Shown here: one piece after another, positions 53,637 to 62,873 of the stretch
Layout of the letters: each line of letters starts with the position of its first letter
How positions within the stretch are numbered: position 1 is the first letter of the stretch
Assembly (NCBI RefSeq): GCF_009796785.1
Contig: NZ_CP047026.1
Location: 1,262,001-1,326,000, forward strand
Reading direction: 5' to 3'
Length of the DNA: 64,000 bases
Origin: Polaribacter sp. L3A8
GTDB taxonomy: Bacteria > Bacteroidota > Bacteroidia > Flavobacteriales > Flavobacteriaceae
Translations under genes and position numbers: made by a program
The notes under the pieces: generated by a model
Database searches by the model: none
What the model saw: only the letters and a program-made list of their open reading frames with translations
Told to the model about the DNA's origin: nothing

Positions 53637-54311
53637 ATGAAACTGGTAATAACCTGCGAACATGGAGGGAATGAAATTCCGGATAAGTTTAATTTTCTAT
53701 TTAATGATAAAGAAATTTTAAATACACATAGAGGTTATGACTTAGGTGCTTTAGATGTTTTTAATACGCTAAAGCACTTAGCCATTTATACTAATTACAG
53801 CACAACAAGTAGATTGTTCATAGAGTTAAACAGATCGCTTTGGCATAAAAACTTGTTTTCAGATTTCACAAAAAAACTATCGGATTTAGAGAAAAAAGAC
53901 ATCATTAAAACACACTATAACGTCTATAGAAATGCCGTAGAAAATCAGATTGAAATACTTATTACCAACCAGAATACTGTTGTACATCTTTCTATACATT
54001 CGTTTACACCCATTTTAAATGGCAGCGTTAGAAATTGTGATATTGGTCTTTTATACGATTCATCTCATCAACAAGAAAAAAAAGTTGCTGTACAACTTAA
54101 AAAAGCATTGCATGCCATAAACCCATTATGGAATGTTCGTTTTAACTATCCGTATTTAGGAAAAGCAGATGGATTTACAACGTATTTAAGAAAGCATTTT
54201 AATGAAAAATATATCGGAATTGAGATTGAACTCAATCAGAAATTTTCTAAAAACAACATTATGAATCTTCAATTAAAAGAAGATTTACAAAAAGCGATTG
54301 CTTTGTTATAA
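53637..54311 (+). CDS. N-formylglutamate amidohydrolase-like protein
   Basis: 224 residues of the FGase family (PF05013): VITCEHGGNEIPDKFNF near 3-19 with the conserved metal-binding Glu and His, LFIELNRSLWHKN near 62-74, VVHLSIHSFTPILNG near 114 and the IEIELNQKF end block. Zinc-dependent hydrolysis of an N-acyl glutamate or similar amide is expected. It is the third gene of the amidoligase operon (2 bases after the GCS2-like gene) and could trim or recycle the product of the two ligases. Followed by a terminator. Confidence 0.82.
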   Translation: MKLVITCEHGGNEIPDKFNFLFNDKEILNTHRGYDLGALDVFNTLKHLAIYTNYSTTSRLFIELNRSLWHKNLFSDFTKKLSDLEKKDIIKTHYNVYRNAVENQIEILITNQNTVVHLSIHSFTPILNGSVRNCDIGLLYDSSHQQEKKVAVQLKKALHAINPLWNVRFNYPYLGKADGFTTYLRKHFNEKYIGIEIELNQKFSKNNIMNLQLKEDLQKAIALL

Positions 54312-54327
54312 AACTAAAATATGTTAA

Positions 54328-54364
54328 AAAAACGCCAAATACTTAAAAAGCATTTGGCGTTTTT
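54328..54364. terminator. Bidirectional terminator of the amidoligase operon and nrdJ
   Basis: AAAAACGCCAAAT (54328-54340) pairs exactly with ATTTGGCGTTTTT (54352-54364). It closes the operon on the plus strand and the ribonucleotide reductase gene on the minus strand. Confidence 0.85.
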
Positions 54365-54381
54365 ATTTCATATATAAAATT

Positions 54382-56931
54382 CTATCCACATTTAGAAGAA
54401 CCACAATCTTTACAAGTTAAACAACCTTCTTGATAAATTAAATTAGTAGAATTACAATTATCACACGTATGTCCTTTTACCGCTGTACCATCTTCTACAT
54501 AACGTTTTAAAGCACGTTGCACGCCGTTTTTCCAGGTACTAATCGACTCAGAATCTAACTGTAAACTTTGTATTAATTCTACAATTTTATCAATTGGCAT
54601 TCCATGACGCATGGTACCAGAAATTAGTTTTGCATAGTTCCAAAATTCTGGATTAAACTTGTGAGACAAGCCTTCTATCGTTGTTTTGTATCCTCTTTTA
54701 TTTTGATATTGAAAATCGTATCTTGTAAGTCCTTCTTCGTTTTTATTTTTAATGATCAATCCTTTGTCTACCCAACGCGGAATTAAAATTCCGTCTTCAT
54801 CATCTGTTAATCCTGTAAAAATTTCATAAGGTCTGTTATCTACCAAACCAACAAAAGCAATCCATTTTTCTTTTTGATTTTGAAAACGAACCACATCTGC
54901 TTCTAAAGTTTGAGGACGTTTCTTAGAAAAAGTAGTCGCTATTATTTTGCTTTCTTTTTTATCATCCGCAGCAATTAATACACCAGAACGAGATCCATCT
55001 CTATAAACGGTTACCCCTTTACAACCAACTTCCCAAGCTTTTAAATACAATTCCCCTACTAATTCTTCGGTGGCATCATTTGGTAAATTAACCGTAACAC
55101 TAATAGAATGATCTACCCATTTTTGAATTGCACCTTGCATTTCTACTTTACTATTCCAGTCAATATCATTCGAAGTCGCTTTATAATACGGCGATTGCTT
55201 TACCAACTCGTCTATTTCTTCTTGCGTAAAATTCTTAGAAGAGTCAATATTGTTTACATCCATCCATTGTTTAAAACGATGATGAAAAACTACATATTCT
55301 TCCCAAGAATCTCCCACCTCATCTACAAAATCTATACGTGCCTCTTTATCATTCGGATTCACCTTTTTTCTACGCTTATACACAGGCATAAACACAGGCT
55401 CTATTCCAGACGAAGTTTGCGTCATTAAACTTGTAGTACCTGTTGGTGCAATGGTTAACAAGGCAATATTTCTACGCCCATGTTCTAACATTTCATAATA
55501 CAGTTTACTATCTGCTTCTTTTAATCTTAAAATAAACGGGTTTTCTTTTTCTCTATCGGCATCAAAAATAGAAAAAGCACCTCTTTCTTTTGCTAAATTT
55601 ACAGAAGCTCTGTAGGTTTCAACTCCCAATACTTTGTGCACTTCGGTAGAAAACGTATTTCCTTCTTTACTTCCGTAACGAATACCTAAAGCAGCCAACA
55701 TATCTCCTTCTGCAGTAATACCAATACCGGTTCTTCTACCTTCAAAAGCTTTTTGTTTAATGTTTAACCATAAATTTCTTTCGGTAGCTTTTACTGTATC
55801 TTCTTCCGGATCTGCTTCTATTTTTGCTAAAATTCCGTCTATTTTTTCTAACTCTAAATCAATGATGTCATCCATCATTCTTTGCGCAATCACAATATGT
55901 TTTTTGAACAATTCAAAATTGAATTCTGCCTTTTTTGTAAACGGGTTTTCTACGTAAGAAAACAAGTTCATCGCTAATAAACGACAAGAATCATACGGAC
56001 ATAAAGGAATCTCGCCACAAGGATTTGTAGAAACCGTTTTATACCCTAAATCTGCATAACAATCTGGCACAGACTCATTGATAATCGTGTCCCAGAATAA
56101 AATTCCTGGTTCTGCAGATTTCCAAGCATTGTGTACAATTTTATTCCAAATATTGGTTGCTTTTATTTCTTTGGTATACAAAGGATTTTCACTAAACGTA
56201 GGATATTTTTGCAAATACTTTCCGTCCGCTTTTACAGCCTTCATAAATATATCGTCAATTCTTACAGAAACATTGGCACCTGTAACTTTTCCCTGTTCTA
56301 ATTTTGCATCAATAAAATCTTCTGCATCTGGATGATTGATAGAAACAGACAACATTAACGCGCCTCTTCTACCATCTTGCGCTACTTCTCTTGTTGAGTT
56401 AGAGTAACGCTCCATAAACGGAACAATACCTGTTGATGTTAATGCTGAATTTTTTACAGGAGATCCTTTAGGGCGAATGTGAGATAAATCGTGCCCAACA
56501 CCACCTCTACGTTTCATTAATTGTACTTGCTCTTGGTCTATTTTCATGATGCCACCATAAGAATCAGACTCTCCTTTGTTACCAATTACAAAACAATTAG
56601 ACAAAGATGCAATTTGAAAAGGATTCCCAATTCCTGCCATTGGGCTTCCTTGCGGCACAATGTATTTAAAGTTTTTTATAGCCTCAAAAACTTCTGATTC
56701 CGTTAATGGATTGGTATATTTTTGTTCTACTCTAGCTATTTCTGAAGCAATTCTTTGATGCATTTCATCAGGAGTACTTTCATAAATATTATCGGCAGAA
56801 TCTTTTAAAGCATATTTATTTAGCCACACAGATGCAGCTAATTCATCTCCCTTAAAATAGTTAAGTGCAGCTTTTAAAGCTTCGTCTCTAGAATATATTT
56901 TTCGAGGAGTGATTACGGTTTCAGGTTTCAT
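54382..56931 (-). CDS. nrdJ: Class II (adenosylcobalamin-dependent) ribonucleotide reductase
   Basis: 849 residues from MKPETVITPRKIYSRDEAL. Makes deoxynucleotides from ribonucleotides with a B12 radical, so oxygen is not needed. Marks: ASLSNCFVIGNKGESDSYGG with the first redox cysteine, STNPCGEIPLCPYDSCRL with the radical cysteine motif NPCGE, TAPTGTTSLMTQTSSGIEP-like loop near the end, and a C-terminal cysteine-rich tail (CDNC, CLTC, CGSSKC) that carries zinc or regenerating thiols. Start 56931 is preferred because a -7 box (56967-56974) lies downstream of the alternative ATG at 57009. No B12 riboswitch is visible upstream. Confidence 0.93.
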   Translation of the reverse strand: MKPETVITPRKIYSRDEALKAALNYFKGDELAASVWLNKYALKDSADNIYESTPDEMHQRIASEIARVEQKYTNPLTESEVFEAIKNFKYIVPQGSPMAGIGNPFQIASLSNCFVIGNKGESDSYGGIMKIDQEQVQLMKRRGGVGHDLSHIRPKGSPVKNSALTSTGIVPFMERYSNSTREVAQDGRRGALMLSVSINHPDAEDFIDAKLEQGKVTGANVSVRIDDIFMKAVKADGKYLQKYPTFSENPLYTKEIKATNIWNKIVHNAWKSAEPGILFWDTIINESVPDCYADLGYKTVSTNPCGEIPLCPYDSCRLLAMNLFSYVENPFTKKAEFNFELFKKHIVIAQRMMDDIIDLELEKIDGILAKIEADPEEDTVKATERNLWLNIKQKAFEGRRTGIGITAEGDMLAALGIRYGSKEGNTFSTEVHKVLGVETYRASVNLAKERGAFSIFDADREKENPFILRLKEADSKLYYEMLEHGRRNIALLTIAPTGTTSLMTQTSSGIEPVFMPVYKRRKKVNPNDKEARIDFVDEVGDSWEEYVVFHHRFKQWMDVNNIDSSKNFTQEEIDELVKQSPYYKATSNDIDWNSKVEMQGAIQKWVDHSISVTVNLPNDATEELVGELYLKAWEVGCKGVTVYRDGSRSGVLIAADDKKESKIIATTFSKKRPQTLEADVVRFQNQKEKWIAFVGLVDNRPYEIFTGLTDDEDGILIPRWVDKGLIIKNKNEEGLTRYDFQYQNKRGYKTTIEGLSHKFNPEFWNYAKLISGTMRHGMPIDKIVELIQSLQLDSESISTWKNGVQRALKRYVEDGTAVKGHTCDNCNSTNLIYQEGCLTCKDCGSSKCG

Positions 56932-56966
56932 AGTAATTAAGGAGTTTTTAAGGAATAAATATCCCG

Positions 56967-56974
56967 CAAATATA
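56967..56974 (-). promoter_or_regulatory. -7 promoter box of nrdJ
   Basis: On the minus strand it reads TATATTTG, a perfect TAnnTTTG box, 35 bases before the start codon at 56931. Confidence 0.5.
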
Positions 56975-57384
56975 CAACCTAAAAGATGACAATTATCATA
57001 AAGTTTCAAGAAAAAACAACCAAAACACTAATAATCAACAATATAAAAAGTTATAAACACCAAAAAGTTAACAAATAATTTAATTTTTATTAAATTAATA
57101 GTGTATAAAATAAAGCTTCTAAATATCAGCATTTTAAAGTTGATTTTAGATTATTTATGTAAAAACGTAGTGTTTCTAAAATGAAGGAAATACCTTTAAA
57201 TTAGACAGTTTTTTGACTCTTATTCAAAACAAATTTTTCTAACTACGGAAACCCGTAAAATAAATCTTTTTTTTTATTGCAATTTTATACGAGCTATGAA
57301 TTGGGATGATTTTTTTTCTAGTATATAAAGTTGATAATCATTACAAAAAATAAAAAACATAATAATTATATAAAAAAATAAACT
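56975..57384. other. Intergenic region between nrdJ and the accessory block
   Basis: About 410 AT-rich bases. A weak hairpin TACGG/CCGTA lies near 57242-57256, followed after some bases by a T run. I find no gene and no attC-like element that would mark the left end of the cassette array. Confidence 0.5.
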
Positions 57385-58437
57385 ATGGAAATACAAAATA
57401 AACTAAAATCATTAGCCGACAAAATTGTCCAAATGAAAGAAAAAATTGGAACTGAAGAAGCTACAAAAAATGCTTTCATAATGCCATTTATAAATATTTT
57501 AGGATATGATATTTTTGACCCAACAGAAGTTATTCCTGAATTTACAGCAGACCTAGGTCTTAAAAAAGGGGAAAAAGTTGATTATGCGATTTTTCAAAAT
57601 AGCGAACCCATTTTAATAATAGAATGCAAAAACTGGAAAGAAGATTTAAACATTCATAATTCACAATTATTTAGATATTTTCATGTAACTAAAACAAGAT
57701 TTGCACTTCTAACAAATGGAATTGAATATAAATTTTATTCAGATTTAGAAGAATCAAATAAAATGGATGAAAAACCATTTCTTGAATTCAACGTTTGCAA
57801 AATTAAAGAATCAACAATTAATGAAATTGCAAAATTCCATAAATCAAATTTTGACATAAACAAAATTGTTGACAACGCTAGTTCGTTAAAATATACTAAA
57901 GAAATCAAAAAAATTCTTGACAAAGAATTACAAGACCCATCATTTGAATTTGTGAGACATTTTGCAAACCCTGTTTATTCTGGTAGATTAACAGAAAAAG
58001 TTATGGAGCAATTTAAGGAATTAGTTCTAAAAGCAACAAATCAATACATCAGTGAAAAAGTAAATGACAGGTTAACTTCTGCCCTAAATAAAGAAACAGA
58101 AAAACAACAAGAACAAGTTATAGAAGAAGACCCTAAAAGCAACATAATAACAACAGAAGAAGAATTAGAAGCTTTTCAAATTGTTGTTGCTATTTTAAGA
58201 CGTAATCTTTTAAAAGAAAGAATTGTTCATCGAGATACACAATCATATTTCGGAATATTATTAGATAATAACAATAGAAAACCAATTTGCAGACTTCATT
58301 TAAATGGAGGTAAAAAATATATAAGTTTATTTGACGAAAATAAAAAAGAAATTAAAGAATCAATTGAGTCAATAGATGAAATATACAAATTTGAAAAAGC
58401 GCTTTTAAAAACAATTGAAAATTATGAGTCTGAATAA
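57385..58437 (+). CDS. Orphan type I restriction HsdR-N-like nuclease domain protein
   Basis: 350 residues. The N-terminal 120 residues are a PD-(D/E)xK nuclease domain as in HsdR: Asp66 in KVDYAIF, Glu80 and Lys82 in LIIECKNW, and a QxxxY motif at 94-98 (HNSQLFRYF). A helical middle and a small C-terminal beta domain (YFGILLDNN, ISLFDENKKEI) follow. There is no helicase motor, HsdM or HsdS. Such orphan proteins are common in accessory DNA and their role is unknown; defence is an inference. It is the first unit of the cassette-like array and has its own intergenic element after it. Confidence 0.8.
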   Translation: MEIQNKLKSLADKIVQMKEKIGTEEATKNAFIMPFINILGYDIFDPTEVIPEFTADLGLKKGEKVDYAIFQNSEPILIIECKNWKEDLNIHNSQLFRYFHVTKTRFALLTNGIEYKFYSDLEESNKMDEKPFLEFNVCKIKESTINEIAKFHKSNFDINKIVDNASSLKYTKEIKKILDKELQDPSFEFVRHFANPVYSGRLTEKVMEQFKELVLKATNQYISEKVNDRLTSALNKETEKQQEQVIEEDPKSNIITTEEELEAFQIVVAILRRNLLKERIVHRDTQSYFGILLDNNNRKPICRLHLNGGKKYISLFDENKKEIKESIESIDEIYKFEKALLKTIENYESE

Positions 58438-58442
58438 AAAAA

Positions 58443-58581
58443 GGTTGACAACTTCTTGTATAAAAAATTACTACATTTAGCTAAATTTAAAATCAGTTAC
58501 ATTTTTGTAAACTTCTATTTTCCTACAGAAAATTGTCGTTCACTTTAAACGCAACTTTCAACATACAACAACGTTACCTGC
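58443..58581 (+). repeat. Cassette-boundary element 1 (attC-like)
   Basis: Between the HsdR-N and STAND-like genes. TTGTAT (58456-58461) is opposed by ATACAA further right (58563-58568). A perfect palindrome ATTTAGCTAAAT sits at 58475-58486. Its right end holds GTTACCTGC (58573-58581), the exact reverse complement of GCAGGTAAC at the far end of the next gene (62088-62096). Diverged relative to elements 2 and 3. Confidence 0.6.
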
Positions 58582-58615
58582 AAGCTGAAAAAAAAAAACC
58601 AACTGCACCAAAAAC

Positions 58616-61600
58616 ATGAATAGCTCAATTGAAAATAATCTTCTTGAATATATTAGAAAAATAGACAACGAAGGTGTTTTTAATAAGCACGATGAAAAAT
58701 TAATCGCAGAAGATTTTTTTATGCGACTTTTTGAATTAATCTACGGTTGGAAAAGTTTAGTTAACTTAAACTACACGGAAAAGAATGCAGAAGGAATTGA
58801 CTTGTATGATTTCAAAAAAGGTATTGCTATCCAAGTCACAGCAATTCAGAGTAACGAGAAAAAAAAGATTGAAAAAGATACTGTTGAAAAAATACTTAAA
58901 TATCACAGTTCAAAAAAAATAAATCAAATAATCTGCTTCTTTATTAGAGATAACAAAGCACTAGAAAAGATAAGTGAGACTGAACTTTCTAAAAAATATG
59001 GTAGAAGAATTTCAATAAAAACAACAAGACAAATAATTGGCGATTTTCAAAAAATAATATCTCCTGAAAAGAGAAAAAGAATTGAAGAAATTGTCAAACA
59101 AGAATTATCTTCTGAATTTAATGGATTAAGTAATCTTTGTTCGTTTATACCATTTGACAAACTCATAACATCAACGGATTATATTACTCCAGAAAATGCC
59201 ATTTACTTTTCCGAATTTGAAAAGAGGAAAATCAAGGAAATTGCCTCTCTTTTTAATAAAAACAAAGCCAAAGAGTACGCTATTCTAGGAAACCCTTGTA
59301 GCGGAAAATCAACTTTTACAAAAGCAATTGTTAGAAATTTAATTCCTTACTACAAAACATATATTTTAGACCTTTCAAATCCCGATTTAAATCACTCGAA
59401 AAGAGATTTAATGATGGAGATAAATCAACTTTCATTTTACCATTCAATTATAATTCTTGAAAATGTCCACGATAACGTAAACATATTTAAAGAACTACGT
59501 CAAAAAATTGCCAGTTTTGAATGGATAAAAGGAATCTATATTTCGAGATATTATAACTCATTTAGAGAAGAAGACAAAAACTCAATTCTAAATGTCTTCA
59601 AAGACATATATCAATTTAGATATAATCCGGATTTTGAATTTGAAGAAAAAGTTTCAGGAATTATCGACAATAGAGTATATCATTTAAAAAAAGAATTTCC
59701 TGATTTTTCTTGGTACAAAGGAGATTTTAAAACCGTCTTAAAAAACACAAATAGTAATCTATTAAAACTAAATATTGCAATTGAAACTTGGATTTCATCA
59801 AACAAAAAAGGTAAGAATCTTAAACTTGACCAAGTTAACAATGACAATATTTATTCCTACTTTTTTGATGCTCATAAGTTAAATGAATTCAATACGGAAC
59901 TTCTATTTCTGTATTCTTATTTGTTTAGCCACGATATTTCTTTTTTAAGAGTTAAAGGAAAAAATGAAGAGTTTGCAAAACTTAAAGAAAAGGGAATTAT
60001 AATAAACTACACTACTAGTGATTATTACTATTTTCCACATAAAGATTATGCAAGTTTAATTCATCTAACCTTAATTAAAGAAAAAGATTTAGAAACAAAA
60101 GATTTAATAGGATTACTCATTAATTATCTTGAGAATTATAAAACTGAATCAGAGTTAAATATTACTGAAGTAGTAATAAAATTGTTTGTGTCAAGACAAT
60201 TCGAAATTGTGAAACCACTATTAAATGAAGCTAAAGTTCTTGAGTTAATTTCAATTAAATTCGATAGTAACATTCGAAATTATGAAGTATTCGAATTGCA
60301 AAAAATATTTTTCCATTCATTTCATATGCTGAATAACAAAAATCAATCAGCTTATTACTCTCTTTTTATAAAGTATTACTCAAAATACAAACTTGAACTT
60401 TATATATCAAAAGATTATTCTGTTTATAGCAATTTGCTTCAAATTGCTAATCAATTAAATATAGAGTTAGGAAATATTATTAAAACACTCCGAACAAACG
60501 AGCAGGCAAATACAAATGCCATTTCGGAATTAACAATGCGAATTAGCAAAAAGAAAGCAACTCCAGAAACTGTAAATAGAATTCTTAATTCTTTTCACTT
60601 TCCTGAATGGCTATCTATGATAGAAAAATTGCCTACTCTTTCAAGAATCACAAATTCATTATCTGAATTAAATACTTCGCCTTTATCAAAAAAATTATTG
60701 CTCGGAATTATTAGACATTTAAATATTGAAGAACTTGTCAAAAAAGGAAATAAATTAAAAACTGTTCAAATTGGTAAGTCAATCAGAGAGTTAGAAAAAA
60801 TTGATATTGCTCTTGGTACAAGCATTGCGAAAAAACTTCTTGACCAATTATCATTGAATCTTAATACATCTAATACAAATCTATCAGATTTTGCAAAAAG
60901 TTTATCAGATTTATCATCAATTGCACCAGATTTAGTGAATTTAGAATTGAAAAAGGGTTTTGACAATGGAATATTTTACAATTTACTTGAAAATGAACAA
61001 AGCTTAAGTAATATTTCAGCTAGATTACTAGAATTAAACACTACCATTGTTTCTGATAAAGAAAGTTTTTACGAAATAATAAATCGATTTTTAATATCTT
61101 CAAGTTTCAACAAGTTACTACAAAGTGAGCGAAATATAAACAGTTTACTAATATTCTATGAATTACTAAAAAAGAATGAAATCGAGATTAAAGGAATTAC
61201 ACAAAATGAACTTTTAGCTGTAACAAAAAAACAAATATTAAATATTGATTTTGACGTTTCAATATTATCAAATCCTAAAGTATTAAACATTCAAGAATTA
61301 AAGGAGAAAGTAAAAAATGAAATATCAGCTGAATTACTAAACAAGGTTTTAGATGGTTCAAAGTTTACTGTTATGGAATCTTTATTCCTTGTTTTAACAA
61401 GGGGTGACAAAGAAAAAACTATAAACGCATTGAATATGGCAGATTTAAATATCCTTTGTAATTCAATGTGTCACAAAGAACTTAATATAAGTCAATCAAC
61501 GGAAGTTCTAAATAAAACAAAGAATAAAACATTTGTAAATGATAACTTGAATGCAAATTTATTTTGCAGTAATCTTTTAGATAAATACTTAACAATACAA

Positions 61601-62095
61601 CGAGCAGACGAATATCAATATGGAAGATTGAATTTTGGAGATTATTTAAAGGCTTTTGACTATTCTCTAAAAATTGATTTTAAAATAGCAATAAAGCATT
61701 TTGAAAATGATTTTCTTAAAAAATTAAAAATATCGAATAACAAAAATCTTACTATTTCATCTTTGTTCCAATCTTTGAGAAGAATAGAAGAATTGACAGA
61801 TAGTAAGTATAATAAAGAAATCAGAGCGTTTCTAAAACTTTACAAACCAAAATTCTTAAATGGAATTAAAAACGAGAATTTAGCAAAAACAACATCAGGA
61901 CTTGTTGAATTAAGTAAATGTGATTTAAAGGATTTCGCAGACGAATTACTTTATGACTCAAAGAATGTTATTTTATTAAAGATTAAACAATTGAATGGAG
62001 ACAAAATTTTAAATGCAAAAATATTTCCTGACATTGAAAAGATAGCAATTGGAAAAGCAAAAATTCTATTGACGGAAATAAAAGCCAGCAGGTAA
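58616..62095 (+). CDS. STAND-like NTPase with nuclease-like N-terminus (candidate anti-phage protein)
   Basis: 1159 residues. Residues 1-165 look like a restriction-endonuclease-type fold (SMEK-type): Glu32 in AEDFF, Asp62 in AEGIDLYDF and IAIQVT (Q73). Next is a P-loop NTPase with Walker A GNPCSGKST (225-233) and Walker B SIIILENVHD (277-286), followed by helical DNA-free regions. The rest to the end is long alpha-helical repeat-like sequence rich in Leu/Asn/Lys (for example SISKKLLDQLSLNLNTSN-like segments). This plan of effector, NTPase and repeat sensor is that of STAND/Avs defence proteins. The target and effector activity are inferred. The stop codon TAA lies inside GCAGGTAAC, the end of the unit. 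Confidence 0.65.
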   Translation: MNSSIENNLLEYIRKIDNEGVFNKHDEKLIAEDFFMRLFELIYGWKSLVNLNYTEKNAEGIDLYDFKKGIAIQVTAIQSNEKKKIEKDTVEKILKYHSSKKINQIICFFIRDNKALEKISETELSKKYGRRISIKTTRQIIGDFQKIISPEKRKRIEEIVKQELSSEFNGLSNLCSFIPFDKLITSTDYITPENAIYFSEFEKRKIKEIASLFNKNKAKEYAILGNPCSGKSTFTKAIVRNLIPYYKTYILDLSNPDLNHSKRDLMMEINQLSFYHSIIILENVHDNVNIFKELRQKIASFEWIKGIYISRYYNSFREEDKNSILNVFKDIYQFRYNPDFEFEEKVSGIIDNRVYHLKKEFPDFSWYKGDFKTVLKNTNSNLLKLNIAIETWISSNKKGKNLKLDQVNNDNIYSYFFDAHKLNEFNTELLFLYSYLFSHDISFLRVKGKNEEFAKLKEKGIIINYTTSDYYYFPHKDYASLIHLTLIKEKDLETKDLIGLLINYLENYKTESELNITEVVIKLFVSRQFEIVKPLLNEAKVLELISIKFDSNIRNYEVFELQKIFFHSFHMLNNKNQSAYYSLFIKYYSKYKLELYISKDYSVYSNLLQIANQLNIELGNIIKTLRTNEQANTNAISELTMRISKKKATPETVNRILNSFHFPEWLSMIEKLPTLSRITNSLSELNTSPLSKKLLLGIIRHLNIEELVKKGNKLKTVQIGKSIRELEKIDIALGTSIAKKLLDQLSLNLNTSNTNLSDFAKSLSDLSSIAPDLVNLELKKGFDNGIFYNLLENEQSLSNISARLLELNTTIVSDKESFYEIINRFLISSSFNKLLQSERNINSLLIFYELLKKNEIEIKGITQNELLAVTKKQILNIDFDVSILSNPKVLNIQELKEKVKNEISAELLNKVLDGSKFTVMESLFLVLTRGDKEKTINALNMADLNILCNSMCHKELNISQSTEVLNKTKNKTFVNDNLNANLFCSNLLDKYLTIQRADEYQYGRLNFGDYLKAFDYSLKIDFKIAIKHFENDFLKKLKISNNKNLTISSLFQSLRRIEELTDSKYNKEIRAFLKLYKPKFLNGIKNENLAKTTSGLVELSKCDLKDFADELLYDSKNVILLKIKQLNGDKILNAKIFPDIEKIAIGKAKILLTEIKASR

Positions 62096-62225
62096 CACCG
62101 TGTATAATTAATGGCTAATTCTAGCTTACTTACGAAAATCCTCGCGGATTTTCTGTTCGGTTTATATTCTCTAAATTAGTTGCTTGAAACACGCCAACAA
62201 TCATACACAAAACAAGGTTAGCCAC
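62088..62225 (+). repeat. Cassette-boundary element 2 (attC-like)
   Basis: Begins with GCAGGTAAC (62088-62096) overlapping the stop of the STAND-like gene, ends with GTTAGCCAC (62217-62225). Inside are GTGTAT (62100-62105) opposed by ATACAC (62203-62208), and a perfect hairpin GAAAATCC-TCGC-GGATTTTC (62134-62153). CTAAATTAGTTGCTT (62171-62185) also recurs in element 3. Confidence 0.75.
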
Positions 62226-62244
62226 AAGCAAAAAAAACACGTAA

Positions 62245-62811
62245 ATGAACGAAATCAGAAAGTTTATTGATAATATCTCTCCAATGACAAATTCTGATTG
62301 GGAATTTTTCTCTTCAAAACTACAAGAAGTAAAATTGAAAAAAAATACTCCGATATTAAAAATTGGTAAAACTGAAAATTATTTGTCATTTATTACCAAA
62401 GGAATAATCCGACTTTATATTCCTAGAGAAGAGTCTGATTTAACTTTCGGTTTTTTATTTGACAATGAATTTGTTACTGCTTATGATTCTTTTTTAACAC
62501 AAAATCCCTCGGAATATCAAATAGAAACGTTAACAGAAACAACCTTGTGGAAAATTTCGAACAAAGATTTACAAGAAGTCTATGAAAAAACAAATAATGG
62601 AAATATTATTGGACGGAAAATGGCTGAAAATATGTTTTTACTAAAATCAAAAAGAGAGCTTGCCTTATTAAGTAAAACTGCTGAAGAACGTTATTTAGAC
62701 TTATTCTCTGAAAGACCAAAATTATTACAACAAATTCCTTTAAAATATATTGCCTCATATATTGGAGTTACTCCACAAGCCTTGAGTAGAATAAGAAAAC
62801 GCATTAATTAA
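62245..62811 (+). CDS. Crp/Fnr-family transcriptional regulator
   Basis: 188 residues. N-terminal cyclic-nucleotide-type beta-roll (LKIGKTENYLSFITKGIIRLYIPREESDLTFG) without the conserved PRB-like cAMP-binding arginine-serine pair that I can see. The C-terminal helix-turn-helix is IPLKYIASYIGVTPQALSRI. Ligand unknown; many Bacteroidota members sense redox or lipids. It sits 63 bases before the DoxX gene, probably its target, and both form one cassette-like unit with matching ends. Confidence 0.85.
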   Translation: MNEIRKFIDNISPMTNSDWEFFSSKLQEVKLKKNTPILKIGKTENYLSFITKGIIRLYIPREESDLTFGFLFDNEFVTAYDSFLTQNPSEYQIETLTETTLWKISNKDLQEVYEKTNNGNIIGRKMAENMFLLKSKRELALLSKTAEERYLDLFSERPKLLQQIPLKYIASYIGVTPQALSRIRKRIN

Positions 62812-62873
62812 CTTGGGTTCATTCTTTTTTTCTATACTTTTCTAACCTTTGTATTTCAATAATTTAGAAAAAT

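Noticed and set aside
56932..57384. Cobalamin riboswitch upstream of nrdJ
   Set aside because: No recognisable conserved box by eye; a covariance search would be needed.
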